DNA from: Desulfobacterales bacterium
Lineage (GTDB): Bacteria; Desulfobacterota; Desulfobacteria; Desulfobacterales; Desulfobacteraceae
Reading direction: 5' to 3'
Length of the DNA stretch: 8,082 bases
NCBI GenBank assembly: GCA_022361315.1
Contig: JAKSBB010001223.1
Location: forward strand, 1-8,082
Below are positions 1 to 6,543 of this stretch, piece after piece. Below the pieces are notes generated by a model. That model had not been told where the DNA came from and did no database searches. It was given only the letters and a program-made list of their open reading frames with translations. The translations under genes were made by a program, and so were the position numbers. Within the stretch, counting starts at the first letter, position 1. Every line of letters begins with the position of its first letter.

Positions 1-2331
1 GGCAATGGTAAATTCTTTGTACTCGGAAAAACCAAAGCCGTCGTTAGTTACGTCAATGTCCACAACCTTTTCAAGCACCTTGCGGGCATTGGGACCGGAG
101 AGGTTGATAACGCCCATGGAATCGGTAAGGTTAACCAGGGCAAAATCCCAGTTGTCGTAACGGGTGTGGTAGCGAATCCACTCAACAGTCTGACCGGCCC
201 GGCCGGTAGAGGTGGTAAAGTAGTAATCATTTTCACCCAGTTTGATCACAACACCGTCATCAATCACACAGCCGTCATCGTTACACATGGCTGTGTACTT
301 CACCCGGCCTTCTTTGCACTTGCTCATGTCAGACACATAGACACGCTGCAAAGCTTTGAGGGCATCAGGCCCGTGGATGCGGAACTTACCAAGGGTGGAA
401 CCGTCCAGCATACCCACGTTGTTGCGTACATTTTCGATTTCTTTTTTGCAGGTAAGATCTTTGGAAAAGTATCTTGCCCGCTGCCATACGCCGATGTTCC
501 TGAAGATACCGCCGTCTTTGCGCTGCATGTCATCAATGGGGGTAATCTTGAACATGTTGTGGTTGGTACCGGCATAGGTTGCAATCTGGGTCGGTACAAG
601 CGGCGGACGTACGGTTGTCGGCCTGATTTTGATGTCAGGCAAAGCCTGGTATTTGGCAGTAAAAAGCGGCAGGTTGTGACCGGGGATACCACCCTGGCCA
701 GGCCCAAGGCCTGCACCGGAGAAGCGCTTGATCAGCTCGGGTACGTCAAAGCCTTTATCAATAGACTGTTTAACGTTTTTAACTGTGGTGTCTTCATCAA
801 AGCAGATAAAGCTCTTTCTTCCCTTCACAGGCGCGGTAATCAGCTTGGTGCCTCTTGCAGGTCCGGGAAGGGCTTCCAAGGCTTTTTTGGCTTCACCGAT
901 TTCTGAGATGGAGCCGTTCTCGCAGTCAAAGGCAGCCTGGAAACCAGCAAGTGCACCTGAGGCTTCAATGGACTGCCCGTCTTCATATCCCAGGATGCGG
1001 CCGGCTGCATGCATTTTTGCCGGAAGATCCGCTGCCATGAAAAAATTGGTGTGGTTGTCATATTTGAGTTTTGCCTGGTTGACCACAAGAGGGCCTGTCA
1101 GCGGGGTAAACCCGGCTGATGCGACCAAAAGATCACAGTCGAATGCTTTTTCAACTGTTCCGTCAACACTCTTAATGGTAACCTTTTTAACCTGCTTTCT
1201 GCCATGGGCTTCAGTTGCCACCCAGCCTTTGAGCAAGGTAATTTTGCGGTCCAAAACCTTTTTAAGCAGTACAGGATCCTGACCGTCTTCACGGATATCA
1301 GCAATCACAGGGATAGCCATGCCAAGGTCAAACAAGGCAACAGCCGCTTCAAGCCCAAGATCGTGGCCGATGGAGAAGACAGCGGTTTTACCGGGCAGAA
1401 GACCGTAAGTATTGGCCATACGAAGTGCAGTACCTGCCTGCATAACACCCGGACGCTCATTGTTGTCAAAAAGCAGGGGACGTTCAATACAGCCCGTGGC
1501 AACAACAACTGAGGTTGCCCGGATTTCAATGTAGCGTTCGTCAAAGGCATCGCCGTCTTTGCCAACCTGGAAACCGGTTACCAGGTTGTTGTTATAGACA
1601 CCTACGTTAGCAGTGTGAGTGAAGACCCGGATATTTTCCTTTGCTTCAACTTCACCTGCCAGCTGTGCGGCCCGTTCATTAAAGGTTTGGCCGTTAAGAT
1701 ATTCACTGGACCTATAGTCAAAGTTTCCACCCAGCCAGGGGCGAACTTCCATGAGAATAACGCGAAGGTCTTTTTCTGCTGCAGCAAGAGCGGCTTTCAT
1801 ACCCGCAGGACCGCCGCCGATCACAACAACGTCACAAGTGGGATAAATTTCATCGAATTTGCCCGGCATGATAAAATCCGGTGCAAGTGTACCGATACCG
1901 GCAGCTTTTCTGATCTGTTTCATGGCAACAGGCCAGATTTTGGCAGGTTTGTGCATGACATCATAATAGAACCCGGCCGGCATGGCCCAGTCCATTTTGT
2001 CCATGAAACCCATCATGTCATTTTCAGCTGATCCCTTAACATTCTGCTCTTTGACTTCCATGTTTGCTTTGAGCAAAGTGGTTTCAGTCCTGACATTGGG
2101 AATACCGTCAACTTCCATCATGGTGTTAGAGCATTCACCGTCCATGGAGTAGAACCCTCTGGGGCGATGGTATTTCAAGCTTCTTGCATAGATGCGGACA
2201 CCGTTGGCGAAAAGGGCTGTAGCAATAGTATCGCCTTTAACCCCGTAGTATTTTTTGCCCTTATACGTGAAAGGGATTTTTTCCCCTGACTCTATTTTCA
2301 GTGTGGGCAGTTGGTTAAATCTGCTTGTCAT
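1..2331 (-). CDS. soxA: Sarcosine oxidase-type alpha subunit (partial, C-terminus beyond window)
   Basis: My reverse-strand translation gives an uninterrupted frame of 777 codons that leaves the window still open. Family members have roughly 950-1000 residues, so about 200 C-terminal residues are missing. Domains in order: an N-terminal ferredoxin-fold segment with SLKYHRPRG at about residues 51-59 and only one cysteine (CSNT, 67-70); a Rossmann dinucleotide-binding motif VVVIGGGPAG (168-177), with ATGCIERPLLF further on; a second nucleotide-binding stretch (AVFSIGHDLGLEAA); an A3 domain around residues 490-580 (FICFDEDTT, then GLGPGQGG); and a GCV_T tetrahydrofolate-binding domain from about 610 (DGSTLGKFRIHGPDA). 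In the family this subunit passes a methylene group to folate and binds NAD. The A3 domain lacks the cysteines of Fe-S relatives, which fits sarcosine oxidase better than an HcnABC-type dehydrogenase. The start ATG lies 3 bases after the soxD stop and has an AGGAGG 8 bases upstream inside the end of soxD, implying translational coupling. True substrate and electron acceptor are unproven. Confidence 0.9.
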   Translation of the reverse strand, partial: MTSRFNQLPTLKIESGEKIPFTYKGKKYYGVKGDTIATALFANGVRIYARSLKYHRPRGFYSMDGECSNTMMEVDGIPNVRTETTLLKANMEVKEQNVKGSAENDMMGFMDKMDWAMPAGFYYDVMHKPAKIWPVAMKQIRKAAGIGTLAPDFIMPGKFDEIYPTCDVVVIGGGPAGMKAALAAAEKDLRVILMEVRPWLGGNFDYRSSEYLNGQTFNERAAQLAGEVEAKENIRVFTHTANVGVYNNNLVTGFQVGKDGDAFDERYIEIRATSVVVATGCIERPLLFDNNERPGVMQAGTALRMANTYGLLPGKTAVFSIGHDLGLEAAVALFDLGMAIPVIADIREDGQDPVLLKKVLDRKITLLKGWVATEAHGRKQVKKVTIKSVDGTVEKAFDCDLLVASAGFTPLTGPLVVNQAKLKYDNHTNFFMAADLPAKMHAAGRILGYEDGQSIEASGALAGFQAAFDCENGSISEIGEAKKALEALPGPARGTKLITAPVKGRKSFICFDEDTTVKNVKQSIDKGFDVPELIKRFSGAGLGPGQGGIPGHNLPLFTAKYQALPDIKIRPTTVRPPLVPTQIATYAGTNHNMFKITPIDDMQRKDGGIFRNIGVWQRARYFSKDLTCKKEIENVRNNVGMLDGSTLGKFRIHGPDALKALQRVYVSDMSKCKEGRVKYTAMCNDDGCVIDDGVVIKLGENDYYFTTSTGRAGQTVEWIRYHTRYDNWDFALVNLTDSMGVINLSGPNARKVLEKVVDIDVTNDGFGFSEYKEFTIA

Positions 2332-2334
2332 TTT

Positions 2335-2601
2335 TTATCCCTCCTGCGCCTGGTCTGTAGCGGCCTGTTCCAAGTTTGTGGTTGTATCCCGGTGAATCTT
2401 GAACCAGGAGCCGCATCCGTCACGGTGAAACCACCATTCTTCCTGAACCCCTGCTTTGCATTCGTTCATATGTACGTATTCGCACCAGCTTTCGGGGGTC
2501 ATACCCTCTTCTTCAGGTCTGGGGCCTTTTTCTTCTCCGCCGTATCTGAATTCATATCCGTTTCGTTTTCCACAGATCGGACATGTAATCGTTAAAGCCA
2601 T
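2335..2601 (-). CDS. soxD: Sarcosine oxidase-type delta subunit (small zinc protein)
   Basis: This 88-residue protein matches the SoxD family in length and layout. CPICG at residues 7-11 gives Cys7 and Cys10. The stretch ending FHRDGCGSWF gives His59 and Cys63. This Cys-Cys-His-Cys set is the known zinc site of the delta subunit of heterotetrameric sarcosine oxidase. YGGEEKGPRP (20-29), WWFHRDGC and the terminal RDT (71-73) are further family signatures. In the family, delta is a structural subunit contacting alpha and carries no flavin. The ATG is preceded by GGAGA with a 6-base spacer. The gene starts 26 bases after soxB and ends 3 bases before soxA, so the order B-D-A matches the classic soxBDAG operon. 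The last 15 or so residues (Gln/Ala/Thr-rich) extend past the conserved core and look like an unstructured tail. Confidence 0.93.
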   Translation of the reverse strand: MALTITCPICGKRNGYEFRYGGEEKGPRPEEEGMTPESWCEYVHMNECKAGVQEEWWFHRDGCGSWFKIHRDTTTNLEQAATDQAQEG

Positions 2602-2627
2602 TTTAATTCTCCTTTTTCTTGTCCGAT

Positions 2628-3866
2628 TTAGTTGTCCGGTGTGTAATTAACCAGGGCTGCGGTCTCACCCATGAGCTTGTGCTCCTGGTACCGTTTCAGG
2701 TTAAAGGGCTTGAGCATATCCGGGCACTCGTTGGTAGCCATGAATTCTGCCATGTATTTACCTACTGCAGAACAGGATTTAAATCCAAAATATCCCCAAC
2801 CGCAATCCATGAAAAAGCCTTCAACCTGCTCATTGCCGTCCATGATGGGTGCCATGTCAGGCGTCATGTCGGCAAGGCCGCCCCAGATTCTCATGAACCT
2901 GAGCCCACGCAGTGCGGGAAGGAATTCGGACAGGGCTTCTGCCTGGTGCTTGATGTAGTGCGCCGTGTTCAGGGTGGTGTAGTTGGGCCACTGGTCCATA
3001 TGGGCGCCGGTGGCGATTTCACCCTTGAGGGTCTGGTTGGCGTAGCAGTGGTACGCACCGGAAGAGACAACATGGTCCAGCAGGGGTTTGATGGGCTGGG
3101 TTACCATGGCCTGGATGGTCAGTACGGAGATGGGCAGTTTGATACCCAGGAATCCGTTGATCAGGGCTGCGGAATAACCGCCGGCAGATACCAGACACTG
3201 CTTACAGGAGATGGTGCCCTTGTCGGTCACAACGCCGGTAATTTTGCCGTTCTGGGTGTTGATACCGGTGGCTTCGGTCTGCTGATGGATTTCAACGCCG
3301 AGTTTGGCTGCGCCTTTGGCAAGGCCCCAGACAACGGCGTCATGGCGGACAACACCGCCCGGGGGATGGAACATGGCCCCGTGGATGGGAAAGGTAATAT
3401 CTTCTGAGATGTTCAGGGCAGGTACCAGTTCCTTGGCTTCCTTGGCATCGATCAGATGAGACTCAACACCGTGGAACTGCGCGGTGGCGATGGTCATCCT
3501 TGCGGCTTTCATAGCAGCTTCGGAGTGCATCAGGTTCAGGTTGCCGCAATTGTTGAACATAAGGTTGTAGTCCAGTTCTTTGGTCAGAACCGGCCAGAGT
3601 TTGAGTGCCTCATTGTACAGGGGCACGTTGTACTGGGTTCTCTGGTTAGCCCTTACGATGGCGGTGTTACGGCCGGCGCCGCCGTACCCGATGTAATTTT
3701 TCTCGATAATCGCGACATCGGTGATACCATGGTCTTTTGCCAGGTAGTACGCAGTTGCCAGGCTGTGAAGTCCGCCGCCGATGAGGACGACATCATAACT
3801 TGACTTCAGTTTTTTCTTTTCTCCCCACATGGGTTTCTTTTTCAAAAACATTGGCCTTCTCTTCAT
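2628..3866 (-). CDS. soxB: Sarcosine oxidase-type beta subunit, FAD/FMN oxidoreductase
   Basis: This is a 412-residue flavoprotein of the DAO family and the likely site of amine oxidation. A basic N-terminal tail precedes the Rossmann FAD motif VVLIGGGLHSLATAYYLA (26-43). GYGGAGRNTAIVRAN (60-74) matches the SoxB flavin loop. FHPPGGVVRHDAVVWG (166-181) contains His175, which aligns by motif with the histidine that covalently holds FMN in heterotetrameric sarcosine oxidases. Near the C-terminus are DMTPDMAPIMDG and CGWGYFGFKS, the usual closing FAD and substrate region. Family proteins oxidise sarcosine to an imine whose methylene is captured by folate on the alpha subunit. The start is uncertain: the ATG at 3866 has no close Shine-Dalgarno (a GGAGG sits 20 bases upstream, with an in-frame stop between). 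The in-frame ATG at 3851 has AGAAGG only 3 bases before it. It is the first gene of the operon, divergent from the RpiR-type regulator. Confidence 0.93.
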   Translation of the reverse strand: MKRRPMFLKKKPMWGEKKKLKSSYDVVLIGGGLHSLATAYYLAKDHGITDVAIIEKNYIGYGGAGRNTAIVRANQRTQYNVPLYNEALKLWPVLTKELDYNLMFNNCGNLNLMHSEAAMKAARMTIATAQFHGVESHLIDAKEAKELVPALNISEDITFPIHGAMFHPPGGVVRHDAVVWGLAKGAAKLGVEIHQQTEATGINTQNGKITGVVTDKGTISCKQCLVSAGGYSAALINGFLGIKLPISVLTIQAMVTQPIKPLLDHVVSSGAYHCYANQTLKGEIATGAHMDQWPNYTTLNTAHYIKHQAEALSEFLPALRGLRFMRIWGGLADMTPDMAPIMDGNEQVEGFFMDCGWGYFGFKSCSAVGKYMAEFMATNECPDMLKPFNLKRYQEHKLMGETAALVNYTPDN

Positions 3867-3899
3867 TAAGGGTTGGTGTTGTTATGCCTCCAAGTGTAG

Positions 3900-3928
3900 T
3901 GAATAGCTGATGAAAGAAATTCTGTCAA
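3900..3928 (-). promoter_or_regulatory. soxB: Putative sigma70-type promoter for soxBDA
   Basis: On the minus strand there is a perfect -35 box TTGACA (3928-3923), a 17-base spacer, then TATTCA (3905-3900), a weak -10 that matches consensus at 3 of 6. Transcription would start near 3893, leaving a leader of about 27 bases to the upstream soxB ATG. A palindrome (3910-3928) covers the spacer and the -35, so a bound protein would block this promoter. The weak -10 makes the exact start uncertain. Confidence 0.45.
3910..3928. promoter_or_regulatory. Putative operator 1 (imperfect palindrome)
   Basis: ATGAAAGA-AAT-TCTGTCAA has the same design as operator 2, with one arm substitution (G for T in the right arm) and a changed last base. 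It lies across the -35 and spacer of the putative sox promoter. Its centre is 34 bases from that of operator 2, about three helical turns. Confidence 0.45.
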
Positions 3929-3943
3929 GAATTAAATTCATTC

Positions 3944-3962
3944 ATGAAAGAAAATCTTTCAT
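3944..3962. promoter_or_regulatory. Putative operator 2 (perfect palindrome)
   Basis: ATGAAAGA-AAA-TCTTTCAT is a perfect inverted repeat with 8-base arms and a 3-base centre. It lies between the two divergent -35 boxes. No T-run follows, and its position upstream of both genes makes a terminator unlikely, so a protein-binding site is the better reading. Confidence 0.55.
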
Positions 3963-3968
3963 TCCATC

Positions 3969-3997
3969 TTGACAAAACACCCCCTGTGGATTAAATT
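3969..3997 (+). promoter_or_regulatory. Putative sigma70-type promoter for the regulator operon
   Basis: A perfect -35 TTGACA (3969-3974) is followed after 17 bases by TAAATT (3992-3997), a 4-of-6 match to the -10 consensus. TTAAAT with a 16-base spacer is equally good. Transcription would start near 4004, giving a leader of about 70 bases before the regulator ATG at 4078. Confidence 0.5.
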
Positions 3998-4011
3998 TCA
4001 ATGAAATTAAA
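3991..4011. promoter_or_regulatory. Putative operator 3 (palindrome over the regulator -10)
   Basis: AATTTCA-A-TGAAATT (3994-4008) is a perfect 7-base inverted repeat with a 1-base centre. It extends to 3991-4011 with a single mismatched pair. It covers the -10 box and probable start of the regulator promoter, which would suit autoregulation. It shares the TTTCA/TGAAA half-site with operators 1 and 2 but has outward-facing geometry, so it may or may not bind the same protein. Confidence 0.4.
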
Positions 4012-4077
4012 GCATTAAGATAGATTAAACAGTCGCTTATTTTTGACTGATATTATAGCAATGAAAGGCAAAACCCC

Positions 4078-4956
4078 ATGAATGACGCGGCATCACACCC
4101 CGTAATCAACGAAATATCCGCCCGGCTGGACTCCCTGACCCCCAAGGCCAGAACCCTGGGCACCTATATAATACAGAATCCCTCCAGAGTCGTCTTCATG
4201 ACCACAAAAGAGCTGGCGGAAGCCTGCGAAACCAGCGAGGCCACCGTGGTACGTTTCGTTTCAGCAGTGGGATATAACCGCTATTCCGACTTTCAGGACG
4301 CCCTGAAGGACTTTGTGAATACCGGCCTGTCCCTGCCGGACCGTTTGGATATCAAAGGCATGGAAGATCCGGGACTGGACCGGCTTCACCGGGGCATTCT
4401 CGAGGAGCTTGCCAACCTTCAGCACCTTTACGAACATGTGAATATAGAAACCATGAACCAGTTCGTGGACCACCTTGAAAGTGCCGATAACATTTATTTC
4501 ACCGGATCCCGTTTGTCTTACACCTTTGCCTATTACTTCGGCTGGTCCATGACCAAGGTCCGCCGGGGCATACACATTCTCAAAGGCTCCGACTCCACGG
4601 CCATGGATATGCTGACCAACGCCCCCGAAGGCAGCCTGGTGGTTCTGTCCGCATCCACCCGCTACCCCAACGAACTGATCAAGCTGGCCAAAATGATCCG
4701 CAGGGCCGGTCATACCCTGCTGGTACTGGCGGATTCCAATATCTGCCCGGTGATCCAGTTTGCAGATCTCTCCCTGGTGGTGCCCTCCAAGTCCATCCCT
4801 TTCATCGGCAACGTGTCCGGCATGCTGGCCATCATCCAGTACCTGGTCCAGGAAATCGCCACACGCAAGGGGGAGGAGCTAAAGGATTACCAGGAGCAAC
4901 TGGAACAGGTTTACCTTGAGAACGACATTCTCTTTAACCTTGACCACGGTTTATAA
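4078..4956 (+). CDS. MurR/RpiR-family transcriptional regulator (HTH + SIS domain)
   Basis: This 292-residue protein has the RpiR architecture. An N-terminal HTH_6 domain spans about residues 1-80, with the recognition region MTTKELAEACETSEATVVRF at 41-60 and VGYNRYSDFQDAL after it. A SIS domain spans about 125-265. In the SIS domain, FTGSRLS (141-147) and LSASTRYPNE (190-199) occupy the positions where phosphosugar-binding members have Gly/Ser-rich loops. The second loop has Thr-Arg-Tyr-Pro in place of the usual Ser-Gly-x-Thr, so the ligand may not be a sugar phosphate (inference). The final 25 residues are charged and probably helical. The start ATG has AAAGG 9 bases upstream. Divergent placement opposite soxBDA and the palindromes between them make it the likely regulator of sox. 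The transporter and deacylase genes follow in the same direction. Confidence 0.92.
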   Translation: MNDAASHPVINEISARLDSLTPKARTLGTYIIQNPSRVVFMTTKELAEACETSEATVVRFVSAVGYNRYSDFQDALKDFVNTGLSLPDRLDIKGMEDPGLDRLHRGILEELANLQHLYEHVNIETMNQFVDHLESADNIYFTGSRLSYTFAYYFGWSMTKVRRGIHILKGSDSTAMDMLTNAPEGSLVVLSASTRYPNELIKLAKMIRRAGHTLLVLADSNICPVIQFADLSLVVPSKSIPFIGNVSGMLAIIQYLVQEIATRKGEELKDYQEQLEQVYLENDILFNLDHGL

Positions 4957-4962
4957 AAGGAC

Positions 4963-5003
4963 TACGCTCCGGCCTATCAAAAAATATCGATAGACGGAGC
5001 GTA
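4963..5003 (+). other. Hairpin in the regulator-transporter junction
   Basis: TACGCTCCG (4963-4971) pairs perfectly with CGGAGCGTA (4995-5003). Inside it CTATC (4974-4978) pairs with GATAG (4989-4993) around a 10-base AT-rich loop, with a small 2/1 internal loop between the helices. No T-run follows on the plus strand, so it is not a standard intrinsic terminator. The right arm holds GGAG (4996-4999), the only Shine-Dalgarno-like sequence ahead of the transporter ATG at 5011. The structure could lower transporter translation or stabilise the upstream mRNA. Confidence 0.6.
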
Positions 5004-5010
5004 ACGGCAA

Positions 5011-5769
5011 ATGGACCTGTCATCCCTCACCCTGTTTTTATTGTTTCTCACCGGCCTGACTTCAGGCTTTGTGGATTCCATTGCCGGCGGCGGCGGGCTG
5101 ATCTCCCTGCCTGTCCTGCTGTCCGTGGGGATGCCCCCCCAACTGGCACTGGGCACCAATAAACTGCAGGCCTCATTCGGCACCCTGTCTTCCACCATCA
5201 ACTTTATCCGGAAGGGTAAGGCCAGCTTGCGGGATAATCTCAACGGCGTGGCCTTCATTTTCATAGGTGCCGTACTCGGGGCCTGGGCCGTCCAGCAGAT
5301 CGAGGCAGGCTTTATCCGCCATCTCATCCCATTCATGCTCTTTGTCGTCTTTGTCTACACCCTGGTGGCCAAAGACCTGGGAAGGGTTCAAGGAGAAGCC
5401 AAAATGGGAAGGCATGCCTTCTTCATGGTTTTCGGCCTGCTGCTGGGCTTTTACGACGGTTTTTTCGGCCCCGGCACCGGCGCGTTCTGGACCGGCGCCC
5501 TGCTGATTCTCATGGGGATGGAAATGACCTCTGCCACCGGCACCACACGGATCATGAACTTTGTCTCCAACGTGGTGGCCCTGGCCGTCTTCATCATTGG
5601 GGGCAATGTGCTATGGACCGCCGGCCTGGTCATGGCCGGTGGCCAGATCATCGGCGCCAGGATCGGCTCAGGCATGGCCATCAAACGGGGTGCCCCCTTT
5701 ATCCGCCCCATCTTCTTAACCATGGTATTCCTGACCATCGTCAGGCTGATATATGTAAATTACGTGTAA
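5011..5769 (+). CDS. TauE/SafE (TSUP) family membrane transporter, YfcA-like
   Basis: This 252-residue, very hydrophobic protein has about eight or nine membrane segments; the clearest are around residues 5-25, 77-97, 104-120, 134-153, 181-200, 202-222 and 233-250. The two family repeats are visible: GFVDSIAGGGGL (19-30) with ALGTNKLQASFG (46-57), and GFYDGFFGPGTGAFW (146-160) with ATGTTRIMNFVSN (175-187). The length is normal. TSUP members carry small organic or sulfur-containing anions such as sulfoacetate, sulfite or carboxylates across the inner membrane. The YfcA branch has no assigned substrate, so none is proposed. The gene starts 54 bases after the regulator and ends 28 bases before the deacylase gene, so co-transcription is likely. 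The Shine-Dalgarno is weak (GGAG, 11 bases from ATG) and lies inside a hairpin arm. Confidence 0.92.
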   Translation: MDLSSLTLFLLFLTGLTSGFVDSIAGGGGLISLPVLLSVGMPPQLALGTNKLQASFGTLSSTINFIRKGKASLRDNLNGVAFIFIGAVLGAWAVQQIEAGFIRHLIPFMLFVVFVYTLVAKDLGRVQGEAKMGRHAFFMVFGLLLGFYDGFFGPGTGAFWTGALLILMGMEMTSATGTTRIMNFVSNVVALAVFIIGGNVLWTAGLVMAGGQIIGARIGSGMAIKRGAPFIRPIFLTMVFLTIVRLIYVNYV

Positions 5770-5786
5770 CCTTTAAGATATGCAAA

Positions 5787-5793
5787 AGAGAGG
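5787..5793 (+). promoter_or_regulatory. Ribosome-binding site deciding the deacylase start
   Basis: AGAGAGG ends 4 bases before the ATG at 5798. The alternative upstream ATG (5780) would place this purine run inside the coding sequence and has only a weak TAAG ahead of it, so translation probably begins at 5798. Confidence 0.6.
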
Positions 5794-5797
5794 AACT

Positions 5798-6286
5798 ATG
5801 TTGCAGACCCAGGAAGAACTGTTAAACATTCTGGATGAAATAGACATTTCATACACCAACCACGAGCACCCCGCGGTTTTCACCGTTGAAGAAGCTGCCC
5901 AGCACAGCGAAGGCATCGAAGGCGCCCACTCAAAAAACCTTTTTTTCAAGGACAAAAAGAAACGCCTTTTCCTCGTGGTCACCCTGGCGGACAAGCCCAT
6001 CCGCATCAAGGATGTGGGCAAACTCATCGGTGCCAACAACATGTCCTTTGGCAAGCCCGACCTTCTCATGGACGTCCTGGGCATGATCCCCGGCGCCGTC
6101 ACCCCCTTTGCCGCCGTGAACATCGGCGACCGGGAAGTGAAGATCGTCCTAGATGAAGAGTTGATGGAAAACGACCTGCTCAACTTCCATCCCCTGACAA
6201 ACACCGCCACCACCACCATCGGCTCTCAGGATCTGGTAAAATTTCTGGAGCATGTGGGACAGGCGCCGGAGATTATACGGTTGTAA
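5798..6286 (+). CDS. YbaK/ProXp-ala-type Ala-tRNA(Pro) deacylase
   Basis: This is a 162-residue, single-domain protein of the YbaK/ProX family. HEHPAVFTVEEA (22-33), GAHSKNLFFKDKK (42-54), NNMSFGKPDLL (80-90), PGAVTPFAA (98-106) and HPLTNTATTTI (131-141) are the hallmarks of freestanding ProXp-ala (also called PrdX or prolyl-tRNA synthetase-associated domain). Lys46 in the SKNLFF motif corresponds by motif to the lysine needed for activity in this group. Family enzymes hydrolyse alanine mischarged onto tRNA(Pro) in the cytosol, a trans-editing step. I chose the ATG at 5798 because AGAGAGGA sits just upstream; an in-frame ATG at 5780 would add six residues (MQKRGT) but lacks a good ribosome-binding site. 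It follows the transporter by 28 bases and is probably the last gene of that operon. No functional link to sarcosine metabolism is evident. Confidence 0.92.
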   Translation: MLQTQEELLNILDEIDISYTNHEHPAVFTVEEAAQHSEGIEGAHSKNLFFKDKKKRLFLVVTLADKPIRIKDVGKLIGANNMSFGKPDLLMDVLGMIPGAVTPFAAVNIGDREVKIVLDEELMENDLLNFHPLTNTATTTIGSQDLVKFLEHVGQAPEIIRL

Positions 6287-6334
6287 CCCTGCCCCCAGAG
6301 AAGCCCCCCACCACAGCCAGGAACAACGAACCAA

Positions 6335-6370
6335 ACGGGCAGCGCTATTCTCCATGAAAAGGCTGCCCGT
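6335..6370. repeat. GC-rich inverted repeat after the deacylase gene (possible terminator)
   Basis: ACGGGCAGC (6335-6343) pairs perfectly with GCTGCCCGT (6362-6370) around an 18-base loop. It lies 48 bases after the deacylase stop. No T-run follows on the plus strand (CACCTCCC), so it may be a mRNA 3'-end stabiliser or a factor-dependent stop rather than a classical terminator. Confidence 0.45.
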
Positions 6371-6518
6371 CACCTCCCAATCCCCTCTTACCCTCCAGCA
6401 CATAGTATTTCATTTTCAGAGATTGACCACGATCCCCGGTTAACCCCCAATGAAAGGCTAATTCGTTCATATAGAAGAAAAAAATGTACCAATTCCCCGA
6501 CAAATAATCCGCGCCAAT

Positions 6519-6543
6519 AATTTTATCTTAAGCAAATAAAATT
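6519..6543. repeat. AT-rich inverted repeat upstream of fdhD
   Basis: AATTTTAT (6519-6526) and ATAAAATT (6536-6543) are perfect 8-base inverted arms around a 9-base centre containing the palindrome CTTAAG. It lies about 25 bases upstream of the putative -35. It could be an activator site, but AT-rich dyads also arise by chance, so support is modest. Confidence 0.3.

Larger units (their letters stand above)
3867..4077. promoter_or_regulatory. Divergent sox / regulator control region
   Basis: This 211-base AT-rich stretch separates two divergent genes. Promoter-like elements face away from each other, with -35 boxes at 3923-3928 (minus strand) and 3969-3974 (plus strand). Three palindromes made of TGAAA/TTTCA half-sites lie at 3910-3928, 3944-3962 and 3991-4011. 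Listed individually below. The arrangement is what would be expected if one DNA-binding protein, probably the adjacent RpiR-type regulator, controls both directions. That assignment is inference. Confidence 0.65.

Noticed and set aside
166..906. Long plus-strand open frame of 246 codons opposite soxA
   Set aside because: It lies entirely antisense to the clearly conserved alpha-subunit frame, resembles no family I know and has no ribosome-binding site; it is a shadow.
1..2331. Hydrogen cyanide synthase or opine dehydrogenase (HcnABC/OoxAB-type) instead of sarcosine oxidase
   Set aside because: Those lack the C-terminal GCV_T folate domain and the delta subunit gene; both are present here, and the A3 Fe-S cysteines are absent.
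2619..3407. Plus-strand open frame of 262 codons opposite soxB and the soxB-soxD junction
   Set aside because: It is antisense to conserved soxB sequence, and the glycine/valine-rich product looks like a reverse-frame artefact.
4061..4081. Six-codon upstream frame (MKGKTP) whose TGA overlaps the regulator ATG as ATGA
   Set aside because: It has no Shine-Dalgarno of its own, and its AAAGG serves the regulator start; most likely chance.
6448..6458. CAATGAAAGGC shared with positions 4059-4069
   Set aside because: An 11-base match is expected by chance several times in a window this size.
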